This document shows, one piece after another, positions 1 to 11,285 of a DNA stretch of 64,000 nt. A program made the translations under genes and the position numbers. The notes beneath the pieces are model-generated. The model saw nothing but the letters and a program-made list of their open reading frames with translations. It did no database searches and had not been told where the DNA came from. Each line of letters starts with the position of its first letter. The stretch's first letter is position 1. This DNA is from Halictus rubicundus (taxonomy: Eukaryota > Arthropoda > Insecta > Hymenoptera > Halictidae). The stretch lies in contig NC_135150.1 in assembly GCF_050948215.1 (NCBI RefSeq), forward strand, positions 20,191,943 through 20,255,942. The letters run 5' to 3'.

Positions 1-811
1 CGATAAGGACAAATCCAAAGAACACTCGAGGTCTCGCTCGAGGATCTCGGTCCCCCGATGTCAATTAATTCCGCGGCGACCGATAGATCATCCCCCTGTC
101 CCGTTCGCAAATCTTCACCGGCATCTCGCATATTTATCACTCGCCAGACCGAGTATCGACATCCGGCGAGTTCCGAGCGGAATCCAAACTCGAAGGAGAA
201 CACGCGCGGCCGCGCACCACCGGGAACGATTGTTTGGATCGTTTGTCACCGGCGCGGCGCGTCGGTGGATGGCAAACGCTCTCTCCCCTGTACTCTCCGC
301 AACTTCATCCCTTCGCGTTTCGACGGAATTTCCGAACCACTCCGCAAGCGGCCATCGTTAACACTAGATTTACGGACGTTGATTGCGCACCTGTATTTGC
401 CAAAAGTCGCGCCACGCTCCTCGACCTCGCTCGCCTAAGAAATCCGTCGACGCGCGGGGCATGATTTGAACAAGAACGAGGCTGAAACTCGAATTGCAGT
501 CTTGCCTGCAATAACGACGCAGCTCGAAATGCGCGATTCTCAAGGCGTCGCTACGGAAATATTGTAGAAACACTGATCGATTCTGAAAGTCGGATTTTAT
601 TTGAATGCATGGGATCGATAGGGGGTAGTTGTGGAATTATGTAATTTTTATCCGGATGGAAAAAAATCTTTGTGAAAGTATATATATATGGAGGTGTTTT
701 GTTACCGGTTTGTCCCGATTTTGTTTCTCAAACAAATTTTTATTGAAATATTCTATTACATTTTTTACTTTACCTTACGTGCTCAACATAAAATTTGATT
801 AGTGATGATTA
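1..811. other. Unannotated: CpG-rich then AT-rich DNA
   Basis: The first 580 bases are CpG-rich and stop-poor, so several overlapping frames stay open by composition. The composition then shifts abruptly to AT-rich DNA. I see no splice-bounded exon, RNA gene or element end here. Confidence 0.5.
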
Positions 812-956
812 GACTGCGGATTTGAAACATTTATGAGATAAATAGCTTGGTCGTTCTCGGTTTGTTAAAATTTTTCAAAGAGGAACTGCACTTTTATTTA
901 ATTTGTCGTCTACACCTGAATTGGACAATCTTTATTTTGCATAAAAATTCGCAGTC
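812..956 (+). mobile_element. Family B MITE copy
   Basis: The left end reads GACTGCGGATTTGAAACA after a TA. The right end reads GCATAAAAATTCGCAGTC, the inverted complement of the family's left end. Similar ends recur across the window (for example 9022-9208 and 28933-29088), so this is a dispersed non-autonomous DNA element. It has no coding capacity. The TA flank suggests the Tc1/mariner superfamily, but no transposase was seen for it. Confidence 0.6.
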
Positions 957-1319
957 TGTTAGTGATGAAGATGCCTAATTGCAGTTGGTAATATGCCTTT
1001 TTATTTCCTCTGATATTGCAGTAACAAAAATACATTGACTCATTTTGAAACCACTAGGACTCTTGAAAAATCGTGAAACAATGCCTTTAAGAGAAACCAT
1101 AGTAAACTTTTAAAATAGTGTGTTTTTGCCATGAAGATGTGTTTCATACGACCACAAATAGCCGAAAATATTCATTTTCTGACTCATGTGCCTGAAATGG
1201 TGCACAAACAGTTTGGAATTAGAGACTCAGTGAAATAGATGAACTGGGGTATGCATTTATACACACATGCGTATAGTTACATCAATCAAAGTCACCGTAA
1301 ATAGCAAACAAGAAATACA
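957..1319. other. Unannotated AT-rich DNA
   Basis: AT-rich sequence with short A and T runs. I see no reading frame of note and no element termini. Confidence 0.45.
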
Positions 1320-2030
1320 CAGTGGCCCACAATAGCGTTCGCACACCGTACGGAGTTCATTCAATTTAACTTTATTGATATTTTAATAAATTGCTGGTAA
1401 TTAAAGTGCAGCCCTTCACCTTCGAAACTTGTTGACTAAGAACTCCATTGTCACTACATGCAATTTATCAAAAAGCCGATCAAATTAAATTGCATCGAGT
1501 CAACAACGACAATGCTCTCTCTATATGAATTGACTCCGCATATGCATAATTTAAACTGCTGATGGCAAAAATCGCATAACTTTGTCAATATTGGACTATA
1601 TTACTTGAAGTTTTTTCAGAAGTTAGAACAATTAGATCACTACATAAAGTGAAAAAAATTTTTCACAAAAATTGCAATTGGTCGAAAGTGCCGAGAAAAT
1701 ACTACAAGTTGTATTTTGAAACTTTTTTATGTGCACTTACATAGAAAATTTAGAAAGTACGATTTGTAGATCAGTATGAATTATACATGTTCTGAGAATT
1801 TCATCAAAATCGGTCAACGTTGCAATGAGCTGCAGATGTTCCAAAATGATCACATAAGGGCGCCATTCCCTGAGAAGGCCAAAATTCTGCGACTTTCGCC
1901 CTTAAGTTTTCAACGTTAAATGTTTGTTGACCGGTTTAGATGAAATATTCAGAATATGTATAATTGACACGGATGTACAAAACGTACTTTTTAAATTTTT
2001 AATATAAGCCTGGTTTGAAAAAGCCTATAC
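1320..2030. mobile_element. Possible fossil Tc1-like terminus and body
   Basis: At 1320 a sequence starting CAGTGGCCCACAATAGC and continuing GTTCGCACACC follows a TA. It resembles the ends of Tc1-type transposons, which I recall as CAGTGGC followed by a TTCG-CACACC-like motif. No matching right end or transposase frame was found up to 2030. The rest is AT-rich and unrecognised, so the extent is a guess. Confidence 0.25.
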
Positions 2031-2031
2031 A

Positions 2032-2066
2032 ACCGGTTTGAAAATCGAATTTTTCAAACCGCGGAA
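2032..2066. repeat. Short inverted repeat (hairpin)
   Basis: CGGTTTGAAAA is followed after six bases by its exact inverted complement TTTTCAAACCG. It lies at the junction between AT-rich DNA on the left and a CpG-rich block on the right. It could be a hairpin or a chance palindrome. Confidence 0.5.
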
Positions 2067-2638
2067 AAATCGATGCGCGTGCCGATCGCCGGAGAACCGT
2101 GTCAAGGAAAAGCTGCGCTTGTCAGCGGCCAGCGCGAGGGCGTTTTCCAGCAGAAATAGGTGGTTCGTCTTTGACGCCGTGGAAATGGTCGCGGCGCCAT
2201 TTGCCCGAAATTGCAGTTCGCGCATGGACGCGCGTTAAAATCGGGGCTCGGAGACCGGCGCGGCGTGTGCACCTGGAAACGGGAACTGCATCCTTCCACG
2301 GACATCCTAACCGATGCGTTGCTCGCCACGTTAAGAGGCACCGCGGAAATTTATAGCCGGGCAGCGAGATGAATGAGGGGGTGGCCAAAGGGGGTGAGAA
2401 GCGAGCGGTTCCAGAACGTTATGTTCCCGAGGCCGCGATACTGCAGTGACATCCAGTTCTTCGTTGTCGCGGATAACGGACGTTTCTCTTCGTCGTTCGC
2501 AACCGGCCAAACTTAATCTTTATGGACACCCGTGTCTACTTTCGGCTCCCCAATACTTTCCCTCGCATTAAAGCTGCCGAAGATAACGTGTACGCTGTCG
2601 TTAAATCCTCGGGGGTTGATCCACGTCGGCCATTACTA
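2067..2638. other. CpG-rich block, no gene seen
   Basis: This CpG-rich block keeps four or more frames open on both strands over 2025-2388, which is what high GC with few stops produces. No frame shows a recognisable domain. Confidence 0.4.
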
Positions 2639-2822
2639 GACTTCGGATTTTATGCATTTATTACAAAATTAGATAGAACTAATTTAAAATGGCAGGACAA
2701 TTAAACGAATTAAGTATGTCAATATATTGTTTCCAATCGTTGAAAATCATCGGAGAAAGAAAGAATGTTCTACCTGGTTCCCAATTCTTGCAATCGATGC
2801 AGACAATTTTTATTTTGCCATT
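2639..2822 (+). mobile_element. Family B MITE copy, right end decayed
   Basis: After a TA, the left end reads GACTTCGGATTTTATGCATT. The interior ends with the family's typical GCAGACAATTTTTATTTTGC block around 2798-2818, but the last bases of the inverted end have diverged. Confidence 0.45.
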
Positions 2823-3274
2823 ACAAACATACATTTGACACTGTAAAAAACATTTTGTTAAATGGGCGGAAAGGACGTATTCCAAAGTGTAGCTCTGTGT
2901 GCGTTTATTAAGAAGAAATTTAAGGAATAAGGAATGGCTGGCGTGTCTGATCATGACATGATAATTCTACTTCTTGGAAATAGTGCACGAGAACCTGACG
3001 AATCTTCAAAGTCGATTTTCTAGAAAATGAATTCATGTTTGAACGCATTTTTTTCTGTTCTAAAACGCTTGAGGATTTTTATATAAAGTAATAATTGATT
3101 GCATAGAAATTGAATAAGAATTTACTTATCCCTTTAACACTTTTAATAAATTGCTAATATTGCACCGACATACCTAAATTCTTCCGATCTATCTATTGTT
3201 CGAAATTATATCCATCCATTTTCGCAACAACTGCATAAAATTTGCAGTCTATTCATAAACGTTCATAAACATAT
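2823..3274. other. Unannotated AT-rich DNA
   Basis: AT-rich sequence without recognisable ends or coding content. Confidence 0.4.
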
Positions 3275-3360
3275 TCTAACACGTTGACTGCCACGTCACC
3301 CATAACTCTGGCTGACAGAATTATTTGTCAAAATGTGAAAATTAATTTCCACGCCGATAA
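3275..3360 (+). mobile_element. TTAA-type MITE end, fragment
   Basis: The segment CTAACACGTTGACTGCCACG closely matches the left end of the element at 4714-4950 (TTAACACGCTAACTGCCACG), and the next bases (TCACCCATAACTCTGGCTGACAG) also align. The expected TTAA is mutated to CTAA, and no right end was found. Confidence 0.4.
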
Positions 3361-4713
3361 ATCGAGTGCACGGAATCCGCTTACGATCAGCGAAGCGCGC
3401 GAGATTTGAAACTGTAATTAATATCATAAATCCTAACTTCTCAGTTTTCATTTACTAAATAAATTGCTTCGGGCTGATTTTCGCGCACTAAATTCATTCG
3501 CTGCCATAATATGTTGATTCCAGTAATGCTTGTTTTGATCCATGAGTTTATTCAGAAGAAGGTAGTGTTCATTTAACGTCAAACCGGATGGTCCGAGCAG
3601 ATACGAGTTCGCAAATATATCGCTAAGTTTCGGGGTCTGAAAAAAAAAGCGATACTCGATTCCCCGCGGTGGTTAATTTTTTTCATCCAATTTCCATCGG
3701 ATGTTCCGACTAATTTGGCGTCGCGAGGACCGCGCGCGCGCACGCCGCGGCGTCGGCGGCATTTTAATTCAATGCGCGCATTGACAGCCCGTGAAATTTG
3801 TTTTCCGATCGAACGGCGCTCCGTCGGCCTGCGACGATAAAATTGGATCGTCGAAGGCCGAGAGGGCGACGAGTTTTACGAACCACGAGGATCGGACCGC
3901 CCGAGCATAGCCGAGCGGAGCCGACGAGAGGCCGCTTCTTATTATGCAAATACATTGTTGATGAATTGAGAGAGGGATACTAACCATTTTATTGACTTAC
4001 CGCGGAGACCCTCCGGCGTGAACATCTTATTTGTATTCAGAGGGTAGAGGCCGCCACCCCTGGTCGTTATGGCCGATACCGGCCCAGGCGGTCTTCCACG
4101 ATGGGAAATTTGCGAGAGAGATAAAACTTGCGCCATGTTTTCGTAATCGTCGCTCCCCGAATACCGGAACTTCGCGGCCCCTGGAATCTGTTACGAGGAT
4201 AAACTGAAATTCGACGGAACCCACGCCACGGCGGCGTCTGCTGCCGAAACGTTCTACGCGCGCGCGTACCGTCACGGAATTCGATTACACGAGACAAATT
4301 TGAAAAAGAACCACGTTCATAGAGCGTAGAATTTCACTTCGAACCGAGCCAGGTCCCTTGGTAAACGTGGTCCAATTTTTGTGCGCGTCGAGTGTCGATT
4401 TCGGCCCGAAAGAGTCACTTTCTCTGGAACACAGGGTTGCGGATTGCAAAGTGAACGTATGAACAGTTTGGATCTATTTTCAAAAGAAGTGAATCGAATT
4501 TTTTAGCCTGTGGTGGTCCTTTAAAGTTGCCAGTTGTTTTGTTCATCCCTTTGCACTCGAAGCTACTTTGACTCCAGCATTTGGACGTTTCGTTTCATCT
4601 ACAATATCTTCGTTAAATGTGATTATTGTCATTTTGTCTTCACAAAATCCAACGTATTTACACAACACGAAGACGTTTAGTAATGTAGGAATTGTTTTGA
4701 ATTAAAGTAATTT
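3361..4713. other. CpG-rich block (3.7-4.4 kb) and AT flanks
   Basis: A CpG-rich centre, including a CGCGCG run near 3730-3745, sits between AT-rich flanks. Several overlapping short frames are open on both strands and none resembles a known protein. Confidence 0.4.
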
Positions 4714-4950
4714 TTAACACGCTAACTGCCACGTCAGTCACATAACAGTGATTTTTGACTGGATTTAGAAATTCATTTTTACTATGTTATACCCAGATAA
4801 ACTGAATTTTCTTGGAATCTTTCGAATTCAAAAGGGTTAAGACAACGTCCCCTATAATACATTTCAAATTTCTAGTTTTGGTTTCATTAATTAAACTACT
4901 CTGATTTTGTAAGAGTTTCTGGGGTTGATGTATGGCGCTTAACGTGTTAA
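4714..4950. mobile_element. TTAA-flanked MITE (piggyBac-like target)
   Basis: The element begins TTAACACGCTAACTGCCACG and ends with GGCGCTTAACGTGTTAA, an imperfect inverted copy. The outermost TTAA on each side fits the TTAA target-site duplication typical of piggyBac-superfamily elements. The interior (about 0.2 kb) has no transposase frame. Another terminus of this type lies at about 8240-8271. Confidence 0.55.
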
Positions 4951-5037
4951 TGGTACCTGGGAGGGGATAATAGTGTGTTCCTACCTTTATCCACGTCGTT
5001 GATTGTGGACGAACCGATGTGCAGAACATGTTACTCT

Positions 5038-5191
5038 AGGGCACAGTTAAGTGTCCGTCGCTGGCCCCCGCAACTCCAAACACATGATACCTCGCAGAGC
5101 TTGTCACAGTTGCATGCCCCCTCCAGTTGACGTCGCCTCCCCACTTAAGTGTCCGCATTCGGTCCCAACTGCGGACACTTAAGCGTGCCCT
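5038..5191. mobile_element. 154-bp MITE with ends AGGGCAC...GTGCCCT
   Basis: The left end AGGGCACAGTTAAGTGTCCG and the right end CGGACACTTAAGCGTGCCCT are inverted complements with two mismatches. The right half carries a second copy of CTTAAGTGTCCG that pairs with the right terminus, giving a strong internal hairpin (about 5143-5184). The short length and absence of coding sequence fit a MITE. No target duplication is clear. Confidence 0.6.
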
Positions 5192-5943
5192 GCGGGAAAA
5201 ATGTATAAAATTGACGGGAGGACCAGGAAAGTGTTAAAAACATAAAAGTTCGAAGATCCTCGAGAACGTAGATCGAGTTTCAACCCCCTGGCACGCTTTT
5301 TCAACCCCTAACACGGGGCGGCGAGTGCACGGCGACGACTTTTGACATCGCGCTTGATGTATAACCGATTAAATATCCACTCGGCTCGACGCGTGTAAAC
5401 AAGAGCGACGCGCGACAGCGTTTCGCCGTCATTTGATTTCTCGTTAAAATGGTTACGTCCGGTGCATGCAACAAGATAGGAAAAAACACCGTCAGAGAGA
5501 GAGCCCGGCAATCGGCGGTGCGCGGAACCGAGGGCTGTTTTGTCCGGCACGGCCACGGAAAAACGAGAGGGACACTCGAATATCGAATATTGACCCGGTG
5601 AATTACAATCAGGGAATAACAACAAGATTATTCCGCCTGCCCGCCGACACGAGAGTTGCGAACTGCAGTTCCGCACCAAAAACGAAACGAGCCCAATGGA
5701 GGATTCCACCTCGTGGAAGCAACGGAACGAGCCACCAACAGGAATATAGAAAAATGTGCGCTATCATTAGGATTAGTGATTAATCAAAAATTTTCCATGT
5801 GAGGTAAATTATACAGACTGGACAATGTAATTTGGTCACTTAAATGATGGTAGGAAAGAATTTACAGTAGTTGGCCACAATTTTAGTTGCATCAACGATT
5901 TCGTGTTTAAACAGTCGATTTCTGAGTGAAAGTCTTATCACTA
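5192..5943. other. Mixed-composition DNA, no gene seen
   Basis: Frames of up to 133 codons occur on both strands over 5301-5783. They overlap one another in antisense and have arginine- and serine-rich translations typical of CpG-rich non-coding DNA. Nothing else was recognised. Confidence 0.4.
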
Positions 5944-6319
5944 GACCGCGGATTTTTATGCAAAATAAACATTGTACAAATCATTTTCAGGGAACTCCTT
6001 TTTTTAATTAATTCGATCGGCTAAAAGCAATACATCCCTTAAATTCTTTTAATCGTTATACTCTTTCGAATTGGACCTACTACATTTTGCTATAAATGCT
6101 TACTCTATATATGTCCGAAATGCCTCGCCGATAAAAGTCCCGGAACTATCCCCACTGCCGCGGGGTATACCCCGTGAGGGGCCGCGAAGCTCGTGAGACC
6201 TCGGTCACCGAGGAATGTAAGATCGCGTGAATCAAAGAATAATATCTCCTGGCTGATATATGTCCCTGATTAGACCCGTGATTTGGACATACATCGAGTG
6301 AACACTGTAATCCACAGTT
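5944..6319 (-). mobile_element. Family B MITE interrupted by family A
   Basis: Read in minus orientation, the B element starts after a TA at 5942-5943 with GACCGCGGATTTTTATGC. It runs to TATAAATGC at 6091-6099, is interrupted by the family A copy at 6103-6307, and resumes with ATCCACAGTTTA (6310-6321). Removing A joins TATAAATGCTTA to ATCCACAGTT, which matches the family's other end (TATAAATGCATAAAATCCGCAGTCTA-like). Confidence 0.55.
6103..6307 (-). mobile_element. Family A MITE copy, nested in family B
   Basis: The copy reads, in minus orientation, CTCTATATATGTCCGAAATG, then the conserved core (GGGGTATACCCCGTGAGGGGC at 6159-6180), and ends ATCGAGTGAACACTG followed by TA. The first nine bases of the canonical end are missing. 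Divergence is higher than in most copies, which suggests an older insertion. Confidence 0.7.
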
Positions 6320-6921
6320 TACTTAACACTTTGAATCATTGTGATTATTCATTATCTGGTTAGAAAATGAATTTGTTCGTACTGTTACAATTTGATTGCC
6401 CACCGTGAAGAATGAAATTGTTTCGATGAGGCAATTAGTGAAACAAACAGAACATACTAAATTCAGTCACATTAAACGCAAAAGATCCGTGGATCCCGCT
6501 AAAGAGCCGTGTAATCGTCAAAAAGCGATACAAGCCTCGGACGGTCGCGTCGCGTGGAACATCCCGCACGACGTTAGGGGGGGGGGGAGGGCGGCCGATT
6601 CCCAGGGAGTGAAATAACGGAGTGCTCGTCCGGAAACACGTCGCCGGAAGATCGATGGCCGATCCCGATGAAGATGAAGGAGATAAAAAGAGAAAAATCG
6701 CGATGCTAAGCGCTAAAGACGACTGGCGGCGATGCATGCGCTCGCATCCTCATGCGCGAGAGGGGAAAGAGAAAGAGGGAGAGGGAGAGAGGAGTGGATC
6801 GCGCACGTCGAAGTCTCGCGCTAAAACAAACAAGAATCGAGGTCCTATCCCAAGACGCCAAGGGCGACGCATGCCTCGCCGGGCCGCGCTTTTTCCCTCC
6901 TCTTTCTCTTCCCCCCCTCTC

Positions 6922-6948
6922 ACTCTCTCTCTCTCTCTCTCTCTCTCG
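6922..6948. repeat. (CT)n microsatellite
   Basis: About 13 uninterrupted CT units inside a wider pyrimidine-rich tract. Confidence 0.9.
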
Positions 6949-7197
6949 TCTGTCTCTCCATCTTCCTCCCTGTTGGCCCTCTCTCGCGATCCCGGGCCGG
7001 CATTATGCGAGAATTTTAAACGCCGAATATTATGAAATTCTTTCGCGTAATCTCCCACCCGGTCGCCGCGCCGGGCCCCCCGTTTCGAGACCACCTTCCT
7101 CTCTTCTTTCTTCTCTTTTCCTCTCTCCTCTCTCCTCTCTTTTCGTCTCGTTTTGGTCGCTTCTCTCGCAGCCGCGTTCCTCGTGCAGTCGTCGCCC

Positions 7198-7230
7198 CCC
7201 TCCCTCCCTCCCTCCCTCCCTCCCTCTCTC
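7198..7230. repeat. (CCCT)n microsatellite
   Basis: Seven to eight TCCC units in a row, preceded over 7085-7150 by an imperfect CT-rich tract. Confidence 0.9.
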
Positions 7231-7679
7231 CTCCCCCACCCTTTCCACACCGCCACGGTCCTGTTCGTCTTCTCTCGCGATGCCTTCCTTACCACCGCGG
7301 ACCGCCCTCGAAATCTCGACGATTAATGCTCCCCTACGAGGCCCGGCGAGCTCCTAATTAAAACGTCACTCCCTTCCTCCTCGGCTCATCCTTCGAGGAA
7401 GTGCGTCTTCATTCCGCGAACGTTTCGGCGAATGCTAGACGTTCCCCTCGCGTGATTGCCCCCACGTCGCCACGAGATTCTTCGCTGCGGAGTTTCCTTT
7501 CGAAAAACCCGATTACCACCGTCGTCGTCTTCCTTTCACCATCGCCGCTTTGTCGGAATCGTTGCTCGTCCTCCATCTCGAGAATTGCTTCAATTTCTTC
7601 CCCCTTTCGAACAATTTATAGGTACATTATTTACCAGTGAAAATTCTTTATTTCGTAGTGTGAACGACACTTTAAACGA

Positions 7680-7806
7680 TTTAAGGACATCATCGGTGCA
7701 TTCGCCTCAGCATAATATCATAATTAAAACAAAAAAGACATTTTTATTTGGCTCCTGTATCTTGAAATCAATACAGACATCTTTTATTTTGCATTAAAAT
7801 CCGCTT
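7680..7806 (+). mobile_element. Family B MITE, right part only
   Basis: The block TTTATTTGGCTCCTGTATCT, followed by TTTTATTTTGCATTAAAATCCGC, is the family B right half. The left end was not recognised. The fragment ends directly beside the TTAA element that follows. Confidence 0.4.
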
Positions 7807-7809
7807 TAT

Positions 7810-8123
7810 TTAACCCTTCAGGGACGACGATGAATTGACAGTTTGCTTCTATGTGGTGGTATTTAATAATCTAATGTAATCTTCTGTAATTAATAGACAA
7901 AATTAAAAAGTTTTCTGCATTCATTGTGAGAAGAAGAGAATAAATAGTATTTCCTCCCTGAACAGTCGTGGTACGTGATAGAACAATGGTTTTTAATTTC
8001 TGTTTTGATCGTTCTGTTTTGAATTGAATCTACTAATTTTTCGCGTAAACGCGTAAAATCTGCTGTCTAGTAATCAATTTTGAAATATTCCTCAGAGTCA
8101 GTACGTCATCGCTAAGGGGTTAA
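7810..8123. mobile_element. TTAA-flanked MITE
   Basis: The left end is TTAACCCTTCAGGGACGACG and the right end is CGTCATCGCTAAGGGGTTAA, which pair as imperfect inverted repeats bounded by TTAA on each side. The interior is AT-rich without coding sequence. Target site and end type suggest a piggyBac-like non-autonomous element. Confidence 0.55.
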
Positions 8124-8235
8124 TGAAATAAATATTCAAAGTTCGAAATGCTGAACAGTTCAACATTGTTCGGTTGTTCACTTAATTTGGCATGATAAAT
8201 GCCGATCAAATCATGTTTCAATCTGTGCTAATAGT

Positions 8236-8271
8236 TCCGCCGGCCATATATGGCGGCAGTCAACGTGTTAA
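8236..8271 (-). mobile_element. TTAA-type MITE terminus, fragment
   Basis: GGCGGCAGTCAACGTGTTAA is the inverted form of the TTAACACGTTGACTGCC ends at 3275 and 4714. A local palindrome GGCCATATATGGC precedes it. The partner end was not found. Confidence 0.4.
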
Positions 8272-9021
8272 AAGCTCCTAATTTAAGATAATTAGTACAG
8301 GTTTGGAATTTCGTTGAGACAGGCGCGTTAAATTTTATTCGCCGGAGACGATGCCCAATTCCCGGGTTCTTTCTGTGCGACCGACGCTGGATGGATCATA
8401 CTAATCCAATTTCCGTCTCTTACGAGCAGACAAGTGGCGATCTCGCCAGCGGAATTCCTCGGACCGTCGGCTGCCACACGCGTATATATTTTTATACGCG
8501 GTCGGCGATCGTCCGACGACCCAGGACTCCTTTTAATTAACTCGTCAGCGATTCGTTCCGGGGGTCGGGGCGGCGTTTCATCGAATCCGCGGCGATGTCT
8601 GATAGGAGTCGTCGTTTTGCGATACGTAACTCCCCGTGATCGTTTCTCCCCAGTGATTTCTCTCTCGGCGGAGCACGACTCGCCCGCCTTTTTCCTCGGC
8701 AGTGTATAAAACATAACAGTTCCGGGGGGATAATCCGAAATATTCACTCCTGACACTGTGAAAGAAGTCTGTTGGTGGAGCAACTAATGTTAGGAAATGT
8801 TGATGCGATGCAATGATCGAAACCGTACGATTACACTGGTCGACAATTTTGTCGTCTATGCTCCTAAAGAATACGCTAACACCAGTATATAAAATTTGAT
8901 TTAAAAAAGTATCGACTCGACCCATCTGATAAAAATCACCTTGGAGAAAAATAAGCCTGACTCTGCATATGTCCCCTAAACAATTACATCTTTGTCCACT
9001 TTTCCTATAAAATAATTATTA
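8272..9021. other. CpG-rich block, no gene seen
   Basis: A 151-codon minus-strand frame (8328-8783) has a fairly balanced composition. It has only a TTG start, overlaps plus-strand and minus-strand frames in the same CpG-rich DNA, and shows no recognisable domain. I leave it uncalled. Confidence 0.4.
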
Positions 9022-9208
9022 GACCGAGGATTTTATGCATTTATAGTAAACACGAGTAGATACAATTTCAAACAGTAGTTACATGGAAAGAATTTATGTA
9101 TCAGTCCCAGCTTATCAAAATGATTCAAGGAAGACAGAAATTTCTGTTCGGCCCCTGTTCATTGTAAACGACGCAAACAATTTTTGTTTCGCGTAAAAAT
9201 CCGCAGTT
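9022..9208 (+). mobile_element. Family B MITE, full-length copy
   Basis: The copy starts after TA with GACCGAGGATTTTATGCATT and ends GCGTAAAAATCCGCAGTT before TA. Interior blocks recur in other copies: ACAATTTCAAACAGTAGTTA near the left, and AGAAATTTCTGTTCGGCCCC before the right end. At 187 bp it has no coding potential. This is one of the clearest copies for defining the family. Confidence 0.65.
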
Positions 9209-10096
9209 TAATAACTAATAGCAGAGTCGTATGCGTTTTTAATTTCTGCAAACTTCTGTCTTGTACAATGCAGCTTCGGGCATGTTATATTAGACGTTTT
9301 GGATTAAATAATTGTAGTACTTTCTTCGAGATAATTTGCGCAGCAGCTGCGTCAGAAACGACCCAAAGAATGTCTACGAGCCACGTCGATTTGTCGGCGC
9401 AGAATCGAAGCGTCTTCGATCTCGTCATCCAGGTGATCGGTAACGACAGGTATCCGCGCCGGTTTACCCCAAACGTTACCCCCAATCGGCGAAAAAGAGG
9501 CCCCGCGGGCAGCCTCGTTGGGGACCACCGTCGCCGTGCGAGAAGACAAACCGGAGCCGCGAAAGAGACGGCTGAGAGGACGTCTGAGAGAGACACGGAG
9601 GAGCAACGAGCCTCGGAGTGGGATGGACAGGGGACAGAAGGGCCGGGGAGATCCAGAACGCGGTGATTTCCGAGCGGGTAAAGAAATGCGGCCGAATTAA
9701 AGCTCCGTTTGCTCCGGGGGGCCCGGGCTGCGAACCTTTTCGGTGGCAACAGATAGAGGGAAAGACAGAGAAAGAGAGGAGAGAAAGAGAGAGGGAGAGA
9801 GAGCAGAGAGGTGGAGAGAGATTGTAAGGGAGAGGGAAGAGACGGCGGAGGGCCCCGCCGTAATTGGTTCTGCATATTTATGAAGGCGCTCCTACCGGAG
9901 CGGAATGGAGCGGAGCCTCGCCTCGCTTCGGCCGCAATTCTGCGACGCTGGTTTGTCGCGAGATCCACGCGTGTTACTGCCTCGCGTAGATCCACGATCC
10001 TCCTGACGATCCATACGATCGAGAGATTCTCGCGGTGTAGTTGTAAAATAAGTAAAGATCCTAGGATAACATTTCACTCACTTTTGCTGTACACTT
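9209..10096. other. CpG- and GA-rich region, no gene seen
   Basis: A purine-rich GA tract lies at 9768-9830. The 236-codon minus-strand frame (9285-9995) crosses that tract, giving a Ser/Leu/Pro run in the middle, and the plus strand is equally open. I consider it compositional. Confidence 0.45.
9768..9830. repeat. Imperfect (GA)n tract
   Basis: About 60 bases of almost pure purine made of GAGA and GAAAGA units. Confidence 0.8.
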
Positions 10097-10150
10097 GACT
10101 GTGAATCCTCGTGCAAAATCAAAAATTGTCTGCGTCAATTGCAACGGTTT
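10097..10150 (-). mobile_element. Family B MITE fragment
   Basis: GACTGTGAATCCTCGTGCAA, followed by AATTGTCTGCGTCAATTGCAA, is the inverted right half of family B. It lies just before the family A copy at 10193. Confidence 0.4.
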
Positions 10151-10192
10151 TGTCCTTCCTTTAATAATCCTAACAAGGTATACAGTGGTGTA

Positions 10193-10384
10193 CAGTGAAT
10201 TCTCGATATATGTCAACAACACGGACCTTGCCAGACGTACCCGAGCCGTGTTATGTTTACACTCCTCGGCGTCCGAGGCCTCTTCAGCTTCGAGGAAACT
10301 CACGGAGTATAACCCACGGTAGTAGGGATAATTTCGCGACGTTTATCATCCAGGCCTCGGCGACATGTATAGAGAAATCCCGTG
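10193..10384 (+). mobile_element. Family A MITE copy
   Basis: The copy starts after TA with CAGTGAATTCTCGATATATG. It carries the family core (ACGGACCTTGCCAG, GTGTTATGTTTACACTCCTC, GTTTATCATCCAGGC) and ends GTATAGAGAAATCCCGTG, where the canonical CACTG is mutated. Confidence 0.8.
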
Positions 10385-11256
10385 AATTCTTATGATCCTG
10401 GATTCTTCCTGCCATTTCATTCTAACCATTGTGCTGTATTTATGGCGTCATATTTTAAAGAAATATGTTCCACAACACGGACAGGAAGAGATCAATTATT
10501 TCACCGTATGTAAAAATAAGAAACGGGTGAATCTTCGACCCGAGCCAGAAGAGGCAGAGTTCGTCAACTACTGTACAATTATTCTTAAATATTTTATCTT
10601 CTCGTTTATCCGAATTCGATCTTTGTACGGAAGGAGAACGTTCTCCAAGAATCGGAGTTTCAGTTGCAAGAAATGGGAACTGAATAAAAACGTACTTGTA
10701 CTCTGAGTAATATTAACAATTTCAGAACAGCTACTTACCCTTAAATTCTGCTGACGTTTCTACCATTGCCCGGACATTTTTACTCTTTCGCTGCGTGACA
10801 ACCGAGAGACCCAATCCGCAACCAAGTCTCGAGGTAGCCAGGAATCTCCGCAGGTGGTGCCAGTCGGTGCGAAGCGTGCCTCGCGGACATCCTCCACCAC
10901 CCACGTCGTCCTCTTTTAATCGAAGCCGGAAGAGTATCCCGTTCCGCGAGATCGGCGCCGATTACCGATTTTACGAACGCGATTTTTCTCTGATCCTCGG
11001 CTTCCCCGAGACAAATGGCTGGACACGTTGAACCGGTGCCGCGATAAATACCGAGCCGATCGAAACCGTATAGCCGATTGATCACCGGTTAATGATAGAA
11101 ACGCGTCTTCCCGGTAGGATCGATCGTCGACCCAATCGGGGTGAAACGATCGAAGAGATCTCTCGTGGAGACGACGACGACGCTGTAACCGTAGAACTGA
11201 AAAATGTGTTCGCTCCCCGATACAAATGGGGAGGTTCGCTGGTACCGATAGAGAGG

Positions 11257-11285
11257 AAACAAAAACAAAAACAAAAACAAAAACA
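11257..11285. repeat. (AAAAAC)n microsatellite
   Basis: About five AAAAAC units. They create Lys-Gln runs on one strand and Phe-Leu runs on the other, which explains the odd local translations. Confidence 0.9.

Larger units (their letters stand above)
6322..7679. other. CpG-rich, CT-rich region, no gene seen
   Basis: The region contains a G run (6577-6587), a CT microsatellite, and long CT/CCCT-rich tracts. The frames of 100-200 codons here (for example 6752-7357 plus and 6750-7295 minus) translate to Ser/Leu/Pro or Arg/Glu low-complexity sequence created by these tracts, so I do not call them genes. Confidence 0.5.

Noticed and set aside
6750..7357. Frames of 137-201 codons
   Set aside because: Built on CT/CCCT tracts that give Ser/Pro/Leu or Arg/Glu low complexity.
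9285..9995. 236-codon minus-strand frame
   Set aside because: It crosses an imperfect GA tract (Ser/Leu run). The opposite strand is also open and no domain is recognisable.
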